This document shows, one piece after another, positions 55,477 to 63,223 of a DNA stretch of 64,000 nt. Both the position numbers and the translations under genes were made by a program. The stretch's first letter is position 1. Each line of letters begins with the position of its first letter. The notes below the pieces were generated by a model, which was given only the letters and a program-made list of their open reading frames with translations, did no database searches and was not told where the DNA came from. This DNA comes from DATEOR01 sp035296905 (lineage in GTDB: Bacteria; Actinomycetota; Thermoleophilia; Gaiellales; Gaiellaceae): positions 1-64,000 of the forward strand of contig DATHAA010000062.1 of NCBI GenBank assembly GCA_035296905.1, in the 5' to 3' direction.

Positions 55477-57488
55477 GCGGCCCGCGACGCCTCGGCCTGA
55501 AGCCGGCGAAGGTCTTCGACGGGGATGTGGCAGCGCATGAGGTGCCCGGGCTCGACCTCGGCGAGCGGCGGCTCCTCCTGGACGCAGATCTCGCCGAGGA
55601 ATCGTGGGCAGCGCGTGTGGAAGACGCAGCCGGAGGGTGGATTGGCCGCACTCGGGATCTCGCCCTCGAGACGAATCCGCGTCCGCTCCTCGCCCTCGAG
55701 GGTGGGCACGGCCGACAGGAGTGCCTCCGTGTAGGGATGGTGCGGACCGCCGAAGACGGTCGCCGCGTCGCCGACCTCCTGCAGGCGGCCGAGGTACATG
55801 ACCGCGATCCGGTCGGAGATGTAGCGGACGACGCCGAGATCGTGTGAGATGAAGACGTAGCTCACGCCCTTCTGCGTCTGCAGTTCGACGAGGAGGTTGA
55901 GGATTGCGGCCTGTACCGACACGTCTAGCGCCGACGTCGGCTCGTCGCAGAGGACGATCCGCGGGTCGCCGGCGAAGGCGCGCGCGATCGCGACGCGCTG
56001 CTTGAGGCCGCCGGACAGCTGCGCAGGCTTGGCTCCAAGGAGCGCCTGGTCGAAGCGCACCGACTCGGCGAGCTCGGTGGCCCGGGCTTCTTTGCTCCGC
56101 CCTTTCAGCCCGAGGAGTTTGTAGAGCGCGCGTCCCACGATTCGGCGCACCGAGTGGCGGCGGTTGAGCGCCCCATCCGGGTTCTGGAAGACGATCTGGA
56201 GCGAGCGCACCTGCTCTTTGCTGCGCTTCTCGACCTTGCCCGCAAGCTCTTCCCCGTCCATGAAGAGAGTCGCGCCTTCATCCGGGGAGGTGAGGCCGAG
56301 AAGGAGACGCGCGAGCGTGGTCTTCCCGCTCCCCGATTCGCCGACGAGCCCGAGGACCTCGCCGGGGCGAACGACCACCGAGACGTCGACGAGGGCCTGC
56401 AACTCCTGGCCCTCCTGCTTGAAGGTCTTCGAACCGTTCACGACCTCGAGCAGCGGCTTCCCCTTCGGGACGTGCGTCGCGGGCAGACGCGCGGGCGCGA
56501 CCCTTGGGAGGTCCTGTGCGCGGTCGTGGAAGTGGCACCGGCTCGCGTGTCCGTTTCCGAGGGGGATGAGGTCGGGCTCCTGCTCCCGGCAGATCTCCTT
56601 CGCCAGACCGCAACGGGGCTCGAAGACGCAGCCGGGAAGCGTCGCGCCGAGGCGGGGAAGGAAGCCCGGAATGGTGTCCAGCGCGGCCTCGTCCTTGCGC
56701 ACGCCGCCGCGCGGGATCGAACGGAGGAGCCCGACGGTGTACGGGTGGCGTGGGTCGTGAAAGACCTCCTGGGCGGGGCCTTGCTCGACCAGGCGGCCCG
56801 CGTAGAGGACGCCGACTCGCTCGCACATCTTCGCGATCACGGCCAGGTTGTGGCTGATGAAGAGGACGCTCGTTCCGAACTCCTGACGGAGCGCGGCGAT
56901 GAGGTCGAGCACTTCGGCCTCCACGGTCGCGTCGAGCCCGGTCGTTGGCTCGTCGAGGATGAGGAGCGTCGGGTTCTTCGCCAGGGCCATTGCGATGACC
57001 ACGCGCTGCTGCATGCCTCCTGAGAGCTGGTGCGGATAGCGGCGCATGACTCTCGTCGGGTCCGAGATCTGCACCTTGTGCAGCATCGCCTCGCTCTGGT
57101 GCAGCGCTTCATCCTTCTCGACGCCGAGGAGCTGGAAGACCTCGGTGAGCTGCGGCCCGACACGGATGGAGGGGTTCAGCGCCGAGGCTGGGTTCTGGTA
57201 GACCATCGAGAGCGTCGTGGCGTGCAGCCGGCGCACGTGGGCGCCGCTCATTCCGAGCATGTCCTCGCCGTTCAGGCGGATCGATCCGTTGAGGGTCTTC
57301 GCGTTACGCGGGAGGTACCGCATGATCGCGAACGCCGCCGTCGTCTTCCCGCAGCCGGATTCCCCGACGAGCCCGTACGACTCTCCCTGCCCGATCTCGA
57401 AGGAAACGCCGCGCAACACGCGCCGGTCGACACCGCGCACGCGGTAAGCGATCTCGAGGTCCTGAAGCTGGATCGCCGCGTCGTTCAT
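55455..57488 (-). CDS. Fused double ATPase of a peptide/nickel-type ABC transporter
   Basis: One 677-residue polypeptide equivalent to DppD plus DppF. Module 1 (residues 1-330): GESGCGKTT, LSGGMQQR, LLILDEPTTGLD. Module 2 (about 345-665): GESGSGKTT, LSGGLKQR, IVLCDEPTSALD. Each ends in the OligoPep_TM extension with four cysteines (GCVFEPRC ... ICREQ ... RCHFH; GCVFHTRC ... ICVQE ... RCHIP), a pattern that may hold a metal or Fe-S site. Fused forms are known but less common. It follows the DppC gene with a 4-nt overlap. Substrate unknown. Confidence 0.92.
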   Translation of the reverse strand: MNDAAIQLQDLEIAYRVRGVDRRVLRGVSFEIGQGESYGLVGESGCGKTTAAFAIMRYLPRNAKTLNGSIRLNGEDMLGMSGAHVRRLHATTLSMVYQNPASALNPSIRVGPQLTEVFQLLGVEKDEALHQSEAMLHKVQISDPTRVMRRYPHQLSGGMQQRVVIAMALAKNPTLLILDEPTTGLDATVEAEVLDLIAALRQEFGTSVLFISHNLAVIAKMCERVGVLYAGRLVEQGPAQEVFHDPRHPYTVGLLRSIPRGGVRKDEAALDTIPGFLPRLGATLPGCVFEPRCGLAKEICREQEPDLIPLGNGHASRCHFHDRAQDLPRVAPARLPATHVPKGKPLLEVVNGSKTFKQEGQELQALVDVSVVVRPGEVLGLVGESGSGKTTLARLLLGLTSPDEGATLFMDGEELAGKVEKRSKEQVRSLQIVFQNPDGALNRRHSVRRIVGRALYKLLGLKGRSKEARATELAESVRFDQALLGAKPAQLSGGLKQRVAIARAFAGDPRIVLCDEPTSALDVSVQAAILNLLVELQTQKGVSYVFISHDLGVVRYISDRIAVMYLGRLQEVGDAATVFGGPHHPYTEALLSAVPTLEGEERTRIRLEGEIPSAANPPSGCVFHTRCPRFLGEICVQEEPPLAEVEPGHLMRCHIPVEDLRRLQAEASRAAQAKTTT

Positions 57489-58390
57489 CGCTCGTAGAGC
57501 TGCGCGATCGCATCAGCGATCAGGTTGATGCCGATGATGAGCGTCGCTATGGCGAGCGACGGGAAAAGCACGGGCCACCAGTAGCCGGCGCTGATGCTCT
57601 GGTAATGGGCCGAGATGTCCTGCCCCCAGTCGGGGACGGACGGGTCGGCGGCGAAGCCGAGGAACGCAAGCGTGGCGACGGTGAAGATGGCGTAGCCGAG
57701 CCGGACGGTGAACTCGACGATGATCGGCCCGGTCACGTTCGGGAGGATCTCGGCGAACATGACGTACGGGCCCCGCTCGTTGCGTAGACGTGCCGCCTGG
57801 ACGTATTCGAGCTGCGCCTCGCCGAGCACCGCAGCGCGTACCGTCTTCGCGATGATCGGTGTGAAGACGAAGCCGATCACGAGAATCAGGGGGATCTTCG
57901 ACGACGACTGGCCGACGGATGTCAGTGCGGTGATCGCCACGAGCGCCGTGATGATGAGGGGAACCGCAAGAATGGCATCGACGAGGCGCATCACCGCTTC
58001 GTCCACAAAGCCCCGGTAATAGCCGGTCACGAGCCCGATCGTCGTGCCGAGGACCGTTCCGATGATCGTCGCGAGCGGGGCGACGACGAGGACTGCGCGG
58101 GCGCCGACGATCACACGCGAGAGAACGTCCTGGCCGAGCTTGTCCGTTCCGAACAAATGCTCCCCGGAGGGCGGCTCGAACTTGCTGAGGATGTCGGGTG
58201 CTACGGGATCGTGGGGCGCAATCAGGTAGCCGAAGATCGCGCAGATGACCCAGATGCCCGCGAGGATGCAGCCCAGCAGGAACGTCGGCGAGCGGACGAG
58301 GAGATGCAAGCGCTCGTGGCGCTCCACCTTGGTCTCGTCCGGGCGAATCGGGATTGCAATCGGGGCGGCCTGTTCGTCGATCGTCGTCAT
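57485..58390 (-). CDS. ABC transporter permease, DppC family
   Basis: Inner-membrane permease of 301 residues. A cytosolic N-terminus of about 35 residues precedes helix 1 (FLLGCILAGIWVICAIFGYLI), a periplasmic loop with HLFGTDKLGQDVLSRVIVGA (DppC hallmark), and the coupling motif EYVQAARLRNERG before ILPNVTGPIIVEF. It overlaps its neighbours by 4 nt on both sides. Works with the DppB-type permease at 58387. Confidence 0.93.
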   Translation of the reverse strand: MTTIDEQAAPIAIPIRPDETKVERHERLHLLVRSPTFLLGCILAGIWVICAIFGYLIAPHDPVAPDILSKFEPPSGEHLFGTDKLGQDVLSRVIVGARAVLVVAPLATIIGTVLGTTIGLVTGYYRGFVDEAVMRLVDAILAVPLIITALVAITALTSVGQSSSKIPLILVIGFVFTPIIAKTVRAAVLGEAQLEYVQAARLRNERGPYVMFAEILPNVTGPIIVEFTVRLGYAIFTVATLAFLGFAADPSVPDWGQDISAHYQSISAGYWWPVLFPSLAIATLIIGINLIADAIAQLYER

Positions 58391-59340
58391 TCGGCAGTGG
58401 CGTAGCGGATGCGCGGATTGAGGAGGGAGTAGGCGATGTCAGCGAGCAAGGTGGCGACGAGGAAGACGATGCCCACCAGGAGGACGCTGCTGGCGAGGAG
58501 CGGGAAGTCCTTGTCGTTCGCGGCCGTGAAGATGAGCCTGCCCATGCCCGGATAGTTGAAGAGCGTTTCGATGACAACGAGGCCGCCGATCAGGTAGCCG
58601 GTCTGGGTCGCGACGACGGCGATCGTCGGCAGTAGCGAGTTCCGAAGGACATGGCGCCGGATGACCACGCGCCGCGGGAGGCCCTTGAGTGCGGCGGTGC
58701 GAGTGTAGTCGGCGTCGAGAGCCTCGATCGTGCCCGCCCGGGTAATGCGTGCGATGTAGCCGAATAGAACGATCACCAGTGTGAGAGCGGGGAGGAAGAG
58801 GTACTTGAGCTCCGTGAGGAAGCTCGCGCCGTCGGGCGCATTCGCGCTCACGGGGAAGAGGTCGAGCCAGAGGCCGAAGACGAGGATCAGCATGATTCCC
58901 GTCACGAACTCCGGAACGACGGTGAGTGAGAGCCCGCCGATGGTGATCAGCCGGTCGGTGAGCTTGTCGCGCTTGAGCGCTGCGAGGATCCCCCCGAGGA
59001 TCGCGAGCGGCACGACCATCACGAAGGCGAACGCGGCGAGCTTCACAGAGTGGGTGAGCGCGGGCCCGATCAGCTCGTTGACGGGGAGGTTGTAGGACAG
59101 CGACGTCCCGAGATCTCCGTGCAAGAGGCCGGAGATCCAGTTCCAGTATTGGACGAGGATCGGCTTGTCCGTGCCGAGCTGGTGATTCAGTTGGTCGACC
59201 GCCGACTGGTCGGCGAGGTTACCGAGCTTACGGCGGGCGACGTTGCCGGGCAGCAGGTTCGCCCCCACGAAGACGAACACGCTGAGAAGGAACAGCGTGA
59301 TGGCCGCGAGCCCGAGCCTGGTGAGGAGGAAACGCGCCAT
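58387..59340 (-). CDS. ABC transporter permease, DppB family
   Basis: Permease of 317 residues with six predicted helices. Typical DppB features: N-terminal helix (ARFLLTRLGLAAITLFLLSVFVFVGANLLPG), GDLGTSLSYNLPVNELIGPAL, and the coupling loop DYTRTAALKGLPRRVVIRRHVLRNSLLP. The first extracellular loop is somewhat longer than usual. It follows the binding-protein gene after a 66-nt gap with a strong hairpin. Confidence 0.93.
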   Translation of the reverse strand: MARFLLTRLGLAAITLFLLSVFVFVGANLLPGNVARRKLGNLADQSAVDQLNHQLGTDKPILVQYWNWISGLLHGDLGTSLSYNLPVNELIGPALTHSVKLAAFAFVMVVPLAILGGILAALKRDKLTDRLITIGGLSLTVVPEFVTGIMLILVFGLWLDLFPVSANAPDGASFLTELKYLFLPALTLVIVLFGYIARITRAGTIEALDADYTRTAALKGLPRRVVIRRHVLRNSLLPTIAVVATQTGYLIGGLVVIETLFNYPGMGRLIFTAANDKDFPLLASSVLLVGIVFLVATLLADIAYSLLNPRIRYATAE

Positions 59341-59364
59341 CGGACCACTACAGACTAAGGATTA

Positions 59365-59392
59365 GGCGGCCGGAGCCAAAGCCCCGGCCGCC
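59365..59392 (-). terminator. Intercistronic hairpin after the binding-protein gene
   Basis: GGCGGCCGG and CCGGCCGCC (9 bp perfect) flank a 10-nt loop. On the minus strand it follows the binding-protein stop and is followed by TAATCCTTAG, only mildly T-rich. It probably acts as a partial terminator or 3' stabiliser, favouring binding protein over permease. Confidence 0.6.
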
Positions 59393-59406
59393 GTGATCGT
59401 CGTGGC

Positions 59407-61110
59407 TCAGGTGGTGAAGCCGGCCTTCGAGAGGTCGAACTGTCCAGTCGCAGCCGACACCGTGTTGAGCAGGTTCTTCTTCGACGCACTCAAGAAGTAG
59501 TAGAAGTACGGGAAGACGATCGGCGTCTCGTCGAGGAGCAGCTCTTCGATCTGCTTCGCGACGCCCTTCTGTGAGTCGATGTCGAGCGCAGCGACGTACT
59601 GCTTCACGAGGCTGTCGTACTGGTCGTTCTTGAAGTGTGCCGAGTTCCAGACGCCCACTTTGGGGTCGCCGGAGAGCGGAGCGGTGAGATAGACGTTCGG
59701 AACCGGCCGGTGACCGTAGTCGGTGATGCCCATGACGGAGTCGAGCCAGGTCGACTTGCCGAAGACGCCGTCGCCGTAGTACGTGCCGGCATCCGTGATC
59801 TTCAGGTTGATCGTGACTCCGATCTGCGACGCGTACTGCTTCACGAGCTGCGCGAGGTCGGGGATCTCGAAGCCGTTCCACGTGCTCAGGTCGACCGAGA
59901 AGCTGGTCATGCCGGCGTCCGAGAGAAGCTGCTTCGCCTGCTCGAGGTCCTGCTCCCGCTGGGCCACGCTCGTGTCGGTGGAGGGATAGAGCGGCGCGAA
60001 CGGACTGTCGTTGCCGACGTCCGCCTGGCCCTCCCAAAGACCGTCCACGAGCGCCTGGCGGTCGATCGAGAGCGCGATCGCCTGGCGGACACGCTTGTCC
60101 GTGAAGGGCTCCTTGTCTGTGCGCATGTGGAGCTGGCGGTGCGTCGCCGCCTTAACGGCGATGACGTTCACGTTCGGGTCGTCCAGAAGCGCCTTGCCAC
60201 CCGAGACGGAGAAGTGCTCGACGAAGTCGACCTCGCCGCCCTGGAGGGCAACGATCATCGGGCCCTCTTCGTCGTAGAACTTGAGCTCCATCGAGTCCGG
60301 ATTGGCCTTCGTGCCCCAGTAGGCGTCGTTGCGCACGAACTTCGCGCCGACCTTTGGTGAGAAGCTCTCCATCTTGAACGGGCCGGTGCCCTCGAAGGTC
60401 TTGCCCCAGTCGGCGGGGTCGAGATCCGCCGGGATGATGATCGCGTTGTAGTTGGCGGAGCTGACGAGGGTGGGGAAGTTGCCGTTCGCTGCGTCGAGGT
60501 TGAAGACGACCGTCGAGTCGTCCGGGGCTTCGATCCCGCCGGGCGAAAGCACGCCGCCGAGCGCGGACTGCGCATTGGCGGAGCCGCCGTCCGGGTTGAT
60601 CAGCTTGTCGAAGGTGGTCTTGACGTCGTCGGCGACGAGCGTCGCGCCGCTGTGAAACTTGACGCCCTGGCGGATCTTGAATGTCCAGACGGTGCCGTCC
60701 TCGTTCGGCTCCCAGCTCTCTGCAATGCGGGGTTCGAGCTCGAGCTCGGCGTTCGAGAAGGAGAGGAACTCGCCCGTCGAGCCGAGAAGACCTGCGCCGC
60801 CCTCGTCCTGCACGAGAAGCGGGTTCGGCTCTGTTGTCGGCTGAATGAGCGCGACGCGGACGGCGCCGCCGGCCTGAATCTCGCCGGTGGCCGTCGGCGT
60901 CGTCCCCGCGCCCGTCGTCTCGCCGCCGTCTCCGCCTCCGCACGCTGCTGCGAGAAACGAGACAAGCGGTATGGACATGCCGACGACGGTGCCGCGGCGC
61001 ACGAACTCCCGCCGCGTGATCTTGCCCGCGGAGTACTCGTCGATGATGTGGTTTTCGAGCTCGCTGCGTTCGTTACGGATGGCGTCTACGCGACGCTGGG
61101 TGTCATCCAT
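59407..61110 (-). CDS. Tat-exported solute-binding lipoprotein (SBP family 5)
   Basis: Extracellular binding protein of the peptide/nickel ABC family, 567 residues. A 33-residue cytosolic leader precedes the twin-arginine motif TRREFVRRG, a hydrophobic helix and lipobox LAAACG, then a Gly/Thr-rich linker. Family 5 blocks: WEPNEDGTVWTFKIRQGVKFHSG and RTDKEPFTDKRVRQAIALSIDRQALV. The Tat signal implies folding before export. The RBS GGAGAGAGG precedes ATG 61110 and a full promoter lies upstream. The ligand is unknown; neighbours act on nucleosides and methylated compounds. Confidence 0.93.
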   Translation of the reverse strand: MDDTQRRVDAIRNERSELENHIIDEYSAGKITRREFVRRGTVVGMSIPLVSFLAAACGGGDGGETTGAGTTPTATGEIQAGGAVRVALIQPTTEPNPLLVQDEGGAGLLGSTGEFLSFSNAELELEPRIAESWEPNEDGTVWTFKIRQGVKFHSGATLVADDVKTTFDKLINPDGGSANAQSALGGVLSPGGIEAPDDSTVVFNLDAANGNFPTLVSSANYNAIIIPADLDPADWGKTFEGTGPFKMESFSPKVGAKFVRNDAYWGTKANPDSMELKFYDEEGPMIVALQGGEVDFVEHFSVSGGKALLDDPNVNVIAVKAATHRQLHMRTDKEPFTDKRVRQAIALSIDRQALVDGLWEGQADVGNDSPFAPLYPSTDTSVAQREQDLEQAKQLLSDAGMTSFSVDLSTWNGFEIPDLAQLVKQYASQIGVTINLKITDAGTYYGDGVFGKSTWLDSVMGITDYGHRPVPNVYLTAPLSGDPKVGVWNSAHFKNDQYDSLVKQYVAALDIDSQKGVAKQIEELLLDETPIVFPYFYYFLSASKKNLLNTVSAATGQFDLSKAGFTT

Positions 61111-61165
61111 TACGGCCTCTCTCCTTCCGCCAGGGTGCGGCCTTCGGTTTCGCCCGGAACGCCCG

Positions 61166-61194
61166 CTTATAGCTCATCCCAGGGCCTTTAGCAA
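61166..61194 (-). promoter_or_regulatory. Promoter of the ABC transporter operon
   Basis: On the minus strand TTGCTA (61189-61194) and TATAAG (61166-61171) are 17 nt apart, the best-formed sigma-70 promoter seen in the window. It gives a leader of about 50 nt with a Shine-Dalgarno site. Confidence 0.6.
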
Positions 61195-61208
61195 CGGGGT
61201 CTTCCCTC

Positions 61209-62171
61209 TCAGGAAGTCAGACGGGAGGCTTCCGGCGAAGTTGGCGAGAAGGCGCGCAGGCGCTCCAGGAGAAGGCTCCGGAAACCGTCGGCGTCGATGT
61301 CCACGGCCACGTGCGCGTTGGGCTCGGGGCCCGACGTGCGGCGACGCATGTCGACCACCGTTCGGCCGCGGCAGATCCCTTCGGAGGTGTCCACTTCGAC
61401 GTGCCGCCTCTCCATGGCGAGGAGATCGGGGCGGAAGGCGTGTGCGAGTGCCACAGCGTCGTGGATCGGCGCGCCGCCGTGGTCGTAGGCCTCGTTGTAG
61501 AAGCCGAGATAGAAGTCGACCATGTCAGCAGCGGCCTCGGCGACCGGCCCGCCGCCACGGAGGCTCGCGGCGTCGGCGTTCGAGAGGACGGCCTTGTTCG
61601 TCACGTCGAGGCCGACCATCGTCACGTCGAGCCCGCTCTCGAAGACGTGGGCCGCAGCCTCTGGGTCGATCCAGATGTTGAACTCGGCCGACGGCGTCTG
61701 ATTGCCCTCCTGGATTGCGCCTCCCATGAGCACGATGCGCTCGATCTTCGACGCCGCCTCGGGGTGCGCCTCGAGAAGGAGCGCCACGTTCGTGAGCGGG
61801 CCGAGCGCGACCAGAGTGACGGGCCGTTCGGAGGCTTCGAGCCTCGCCGCGAGGAAGTCCTTTGCGTCCTCGGAAACGGGCTCGGCGCTCGGAGGCGGGA
61901 GGTCGACGCCGTCGAGCCCGGTCTCTCCGTGGGCATCGGCCGCCACGACAAGCGCACCTGCGAGGGGCCCGTCCGCACCTGCGGCGACAGGGATGTCCGT
62001 CCGGCCCGCGAGCTCGAGGACGCGGAGCGCGTTGGCCGTCGTCTTGTCGAGCGTCTGGTTTCCGGCTACCGCGGTCACGCCGACGACGTCGAGCTCGGGG
62101 CTCCCTAGCGCCAGGAGGAGCGCAAGCGCGTCGTCCTGTCCCGGGTCGCAGTCGATGAGGACCAGGATCAC
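61209..62171 (-). CDS. Nucleoside hydrolase (inosine/uridine-preferring type)
   Basis: Hydrolyses the N-glycosidic bond of ribonucleosides to ribose and base. The 320-residue protein starts with the calcium-binding motif LIDCDPGQDDALALLLAL, then VTAVAGNQTLDKTTANAL, ALGPLTNVALLLEAHP, LMGGAIQEGNQTPSAEFNIWIDPEAA and APIHDAVALAHAF. GTG 62171. It lies between the transporter operon and the homocysteine methyltransferase-like gene on the same strand, suggesting import and salvage of nucleoside-type compounds. Base preference cannot be told. Confidence 0.93.
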   Translation of the reverse strand: MILVLIDCDPGQDDALALLLALGSPELDVVGVTAVAGNQTLDKTTANALRVLELAGRTDIPVAAGADGPLAGALVVAADAHGETGLDGVDLPPPSAEPVSEDAKDFLAARLEASERPVTLVALGPLTNVALLLEAHPEAASKIERIVLMGGAIQEGNQTPSAEFNIWIDPEAAAHVFESGLDVTMVGLDVTNKAVLSNADAASLRGGGPVAEAAADMVDFYLGFYNEAYDHGGAPIHDAVALAHAFRPDLLAMERRHVEVDTSEGICRGRTVVDMRRRTSGPEPNAHVAVDIDADGFRSLLLERLRAFSPTSPEASRLTS

Positions 62172-62181
62172 GCGCGCTGCG

Positions 62182-63210
62182 TTACAGCTGGTCGGCGAAG
62201 TCGAGATTGGTCGGCTTCAAGAGCGGATCGGTCCCGTAGTACGCGTGCTTGGACATATCTGGCGAGTAGCGGCTGGCCGGCGGGGTGCGCCCGAGCGCCT
62301 CGGCGAGCGAGCGCGTCAGGTAGGACGCGTTGCCGCAACAGAGGCCGAGGTACTGAATACCGAGCTCGTCCGCTGCCAGCGCGAACTCGGCGACCTCGAA
62401 GCGTGTCGACTCGAAGGGCTCGAGCGCGGTGGGGAAGAGCATGCCGTCGTGGCGGGGGTGGCGAAGGCTCTGGAGGGTCGGCATCTCGGCGGTCGTGTGG
62501 TACGGGACCGGCAGCGCGGCCACATAGCCGGAGACCCGCTTGCGAATGCTCGGGAGAAGCTCCATCGTCGTCTGGAGGCCGCGGATGCAGTTCAGGCCCA
62601 CGACGTCGGCGCCCGCCTGTTCGAGCATCGCGCAGGCGTCTGCAGCAGTCATGCCGTCGCGGGTCATCGGATCCTGGTGGATGCACATGGTCACGACCGC
62701 GGGCAGGCCGGCCGCCTTGATCGTCTCGAGCGCCATCCGTGCTTCTTGGGCGTAGGAGTAGGTCTCGGCGATGACGAAGTCGACGCCCGCCTCGGCGGCC
62801 CACGCGACCTGCTCGTCGAACATCGCCTGGACGGCCTTCCTGGACTCCGGGTCTTCGGGGTCGAAGACGTTCGTGTTGCAGATGTCGCCCGCGAAGAGGG
62901 TGCCGGTCTCGTCGGCGACCTCCTTCGCCAGCGCGAGCGCGTTTCGGTTCAGCTCCTCGAGGAGGCCTTCCTTGCCGACGACGCGCATCTTCTCGCGGTG
63001 CGCGTAGTAGGTGAACGCCTCGACGACGTCGGAGCCTGCGTCGACGAACTCGCGATGGAGCTCGGAGACCTTCTCCGGGTGGTCGAGCACGGCCTCGGGG
63101 ACGAACGCGCCCGCTTGGATGTACCCGCGCCGCTCGAGCTCGAAGAGATAGCCCTCGGCGCAGATGACGTGCCCCTGCTGGAGCCGCTCGAGAAGTCCAG
63201 CTCCGGCCAT
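62182..63210 (-). CDS. Homocysteine S-methyltransferase family protein (BHMT-like)
   Basis: Zinc enzyme family that moves a methyl group from betaine, S-methylmethionine or a similar donor to a thiol. The 342-residue barrel has zinc cysteines in VGLNCIRG (near residue 205) and GLCCGN (near 295). The N-terminus VICAEGYLFELERRGY replaces the more usual start with DGG, which hints at a different substrate. It is 10 nt upstream of the nucleoside hydrolase and 13 nt downstream of the ammonia-lyase gene, so the three may share a transcript. Confidence 0.85.
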   Translation of the reverse strand: MAGAGLLERLQQGHVICAEGYLFELERRGYIQAGAFVPEAVLDHPEKVSELHREFVDAGSDVVEAFTYYAHREKMRVVGKEGLLEELNRNALALAKEVADETGTLFAGDICNTNVFDPEDPESRKAVQAMFDEQVAWAAEAGVDFVIAETYSYAQEARMALETIKAAGLPAVVTMCIHQDPMTRDGMTAADACAMLEQAGADVVGLNCIRGLQTTMELLPSIRKRVSGYVAALPVPYHTTAEMPTLQSLRHPRHDGMLFPTALEPFESTRFEVAEFALAADELGIQYLGLCCGNASYLTRSLAEALGRTPPASRYSPDMSKHAYYGTDPLLKPTNLDFADQL

Positions 63211-63223
63211 GCCCCGAGTTTAG

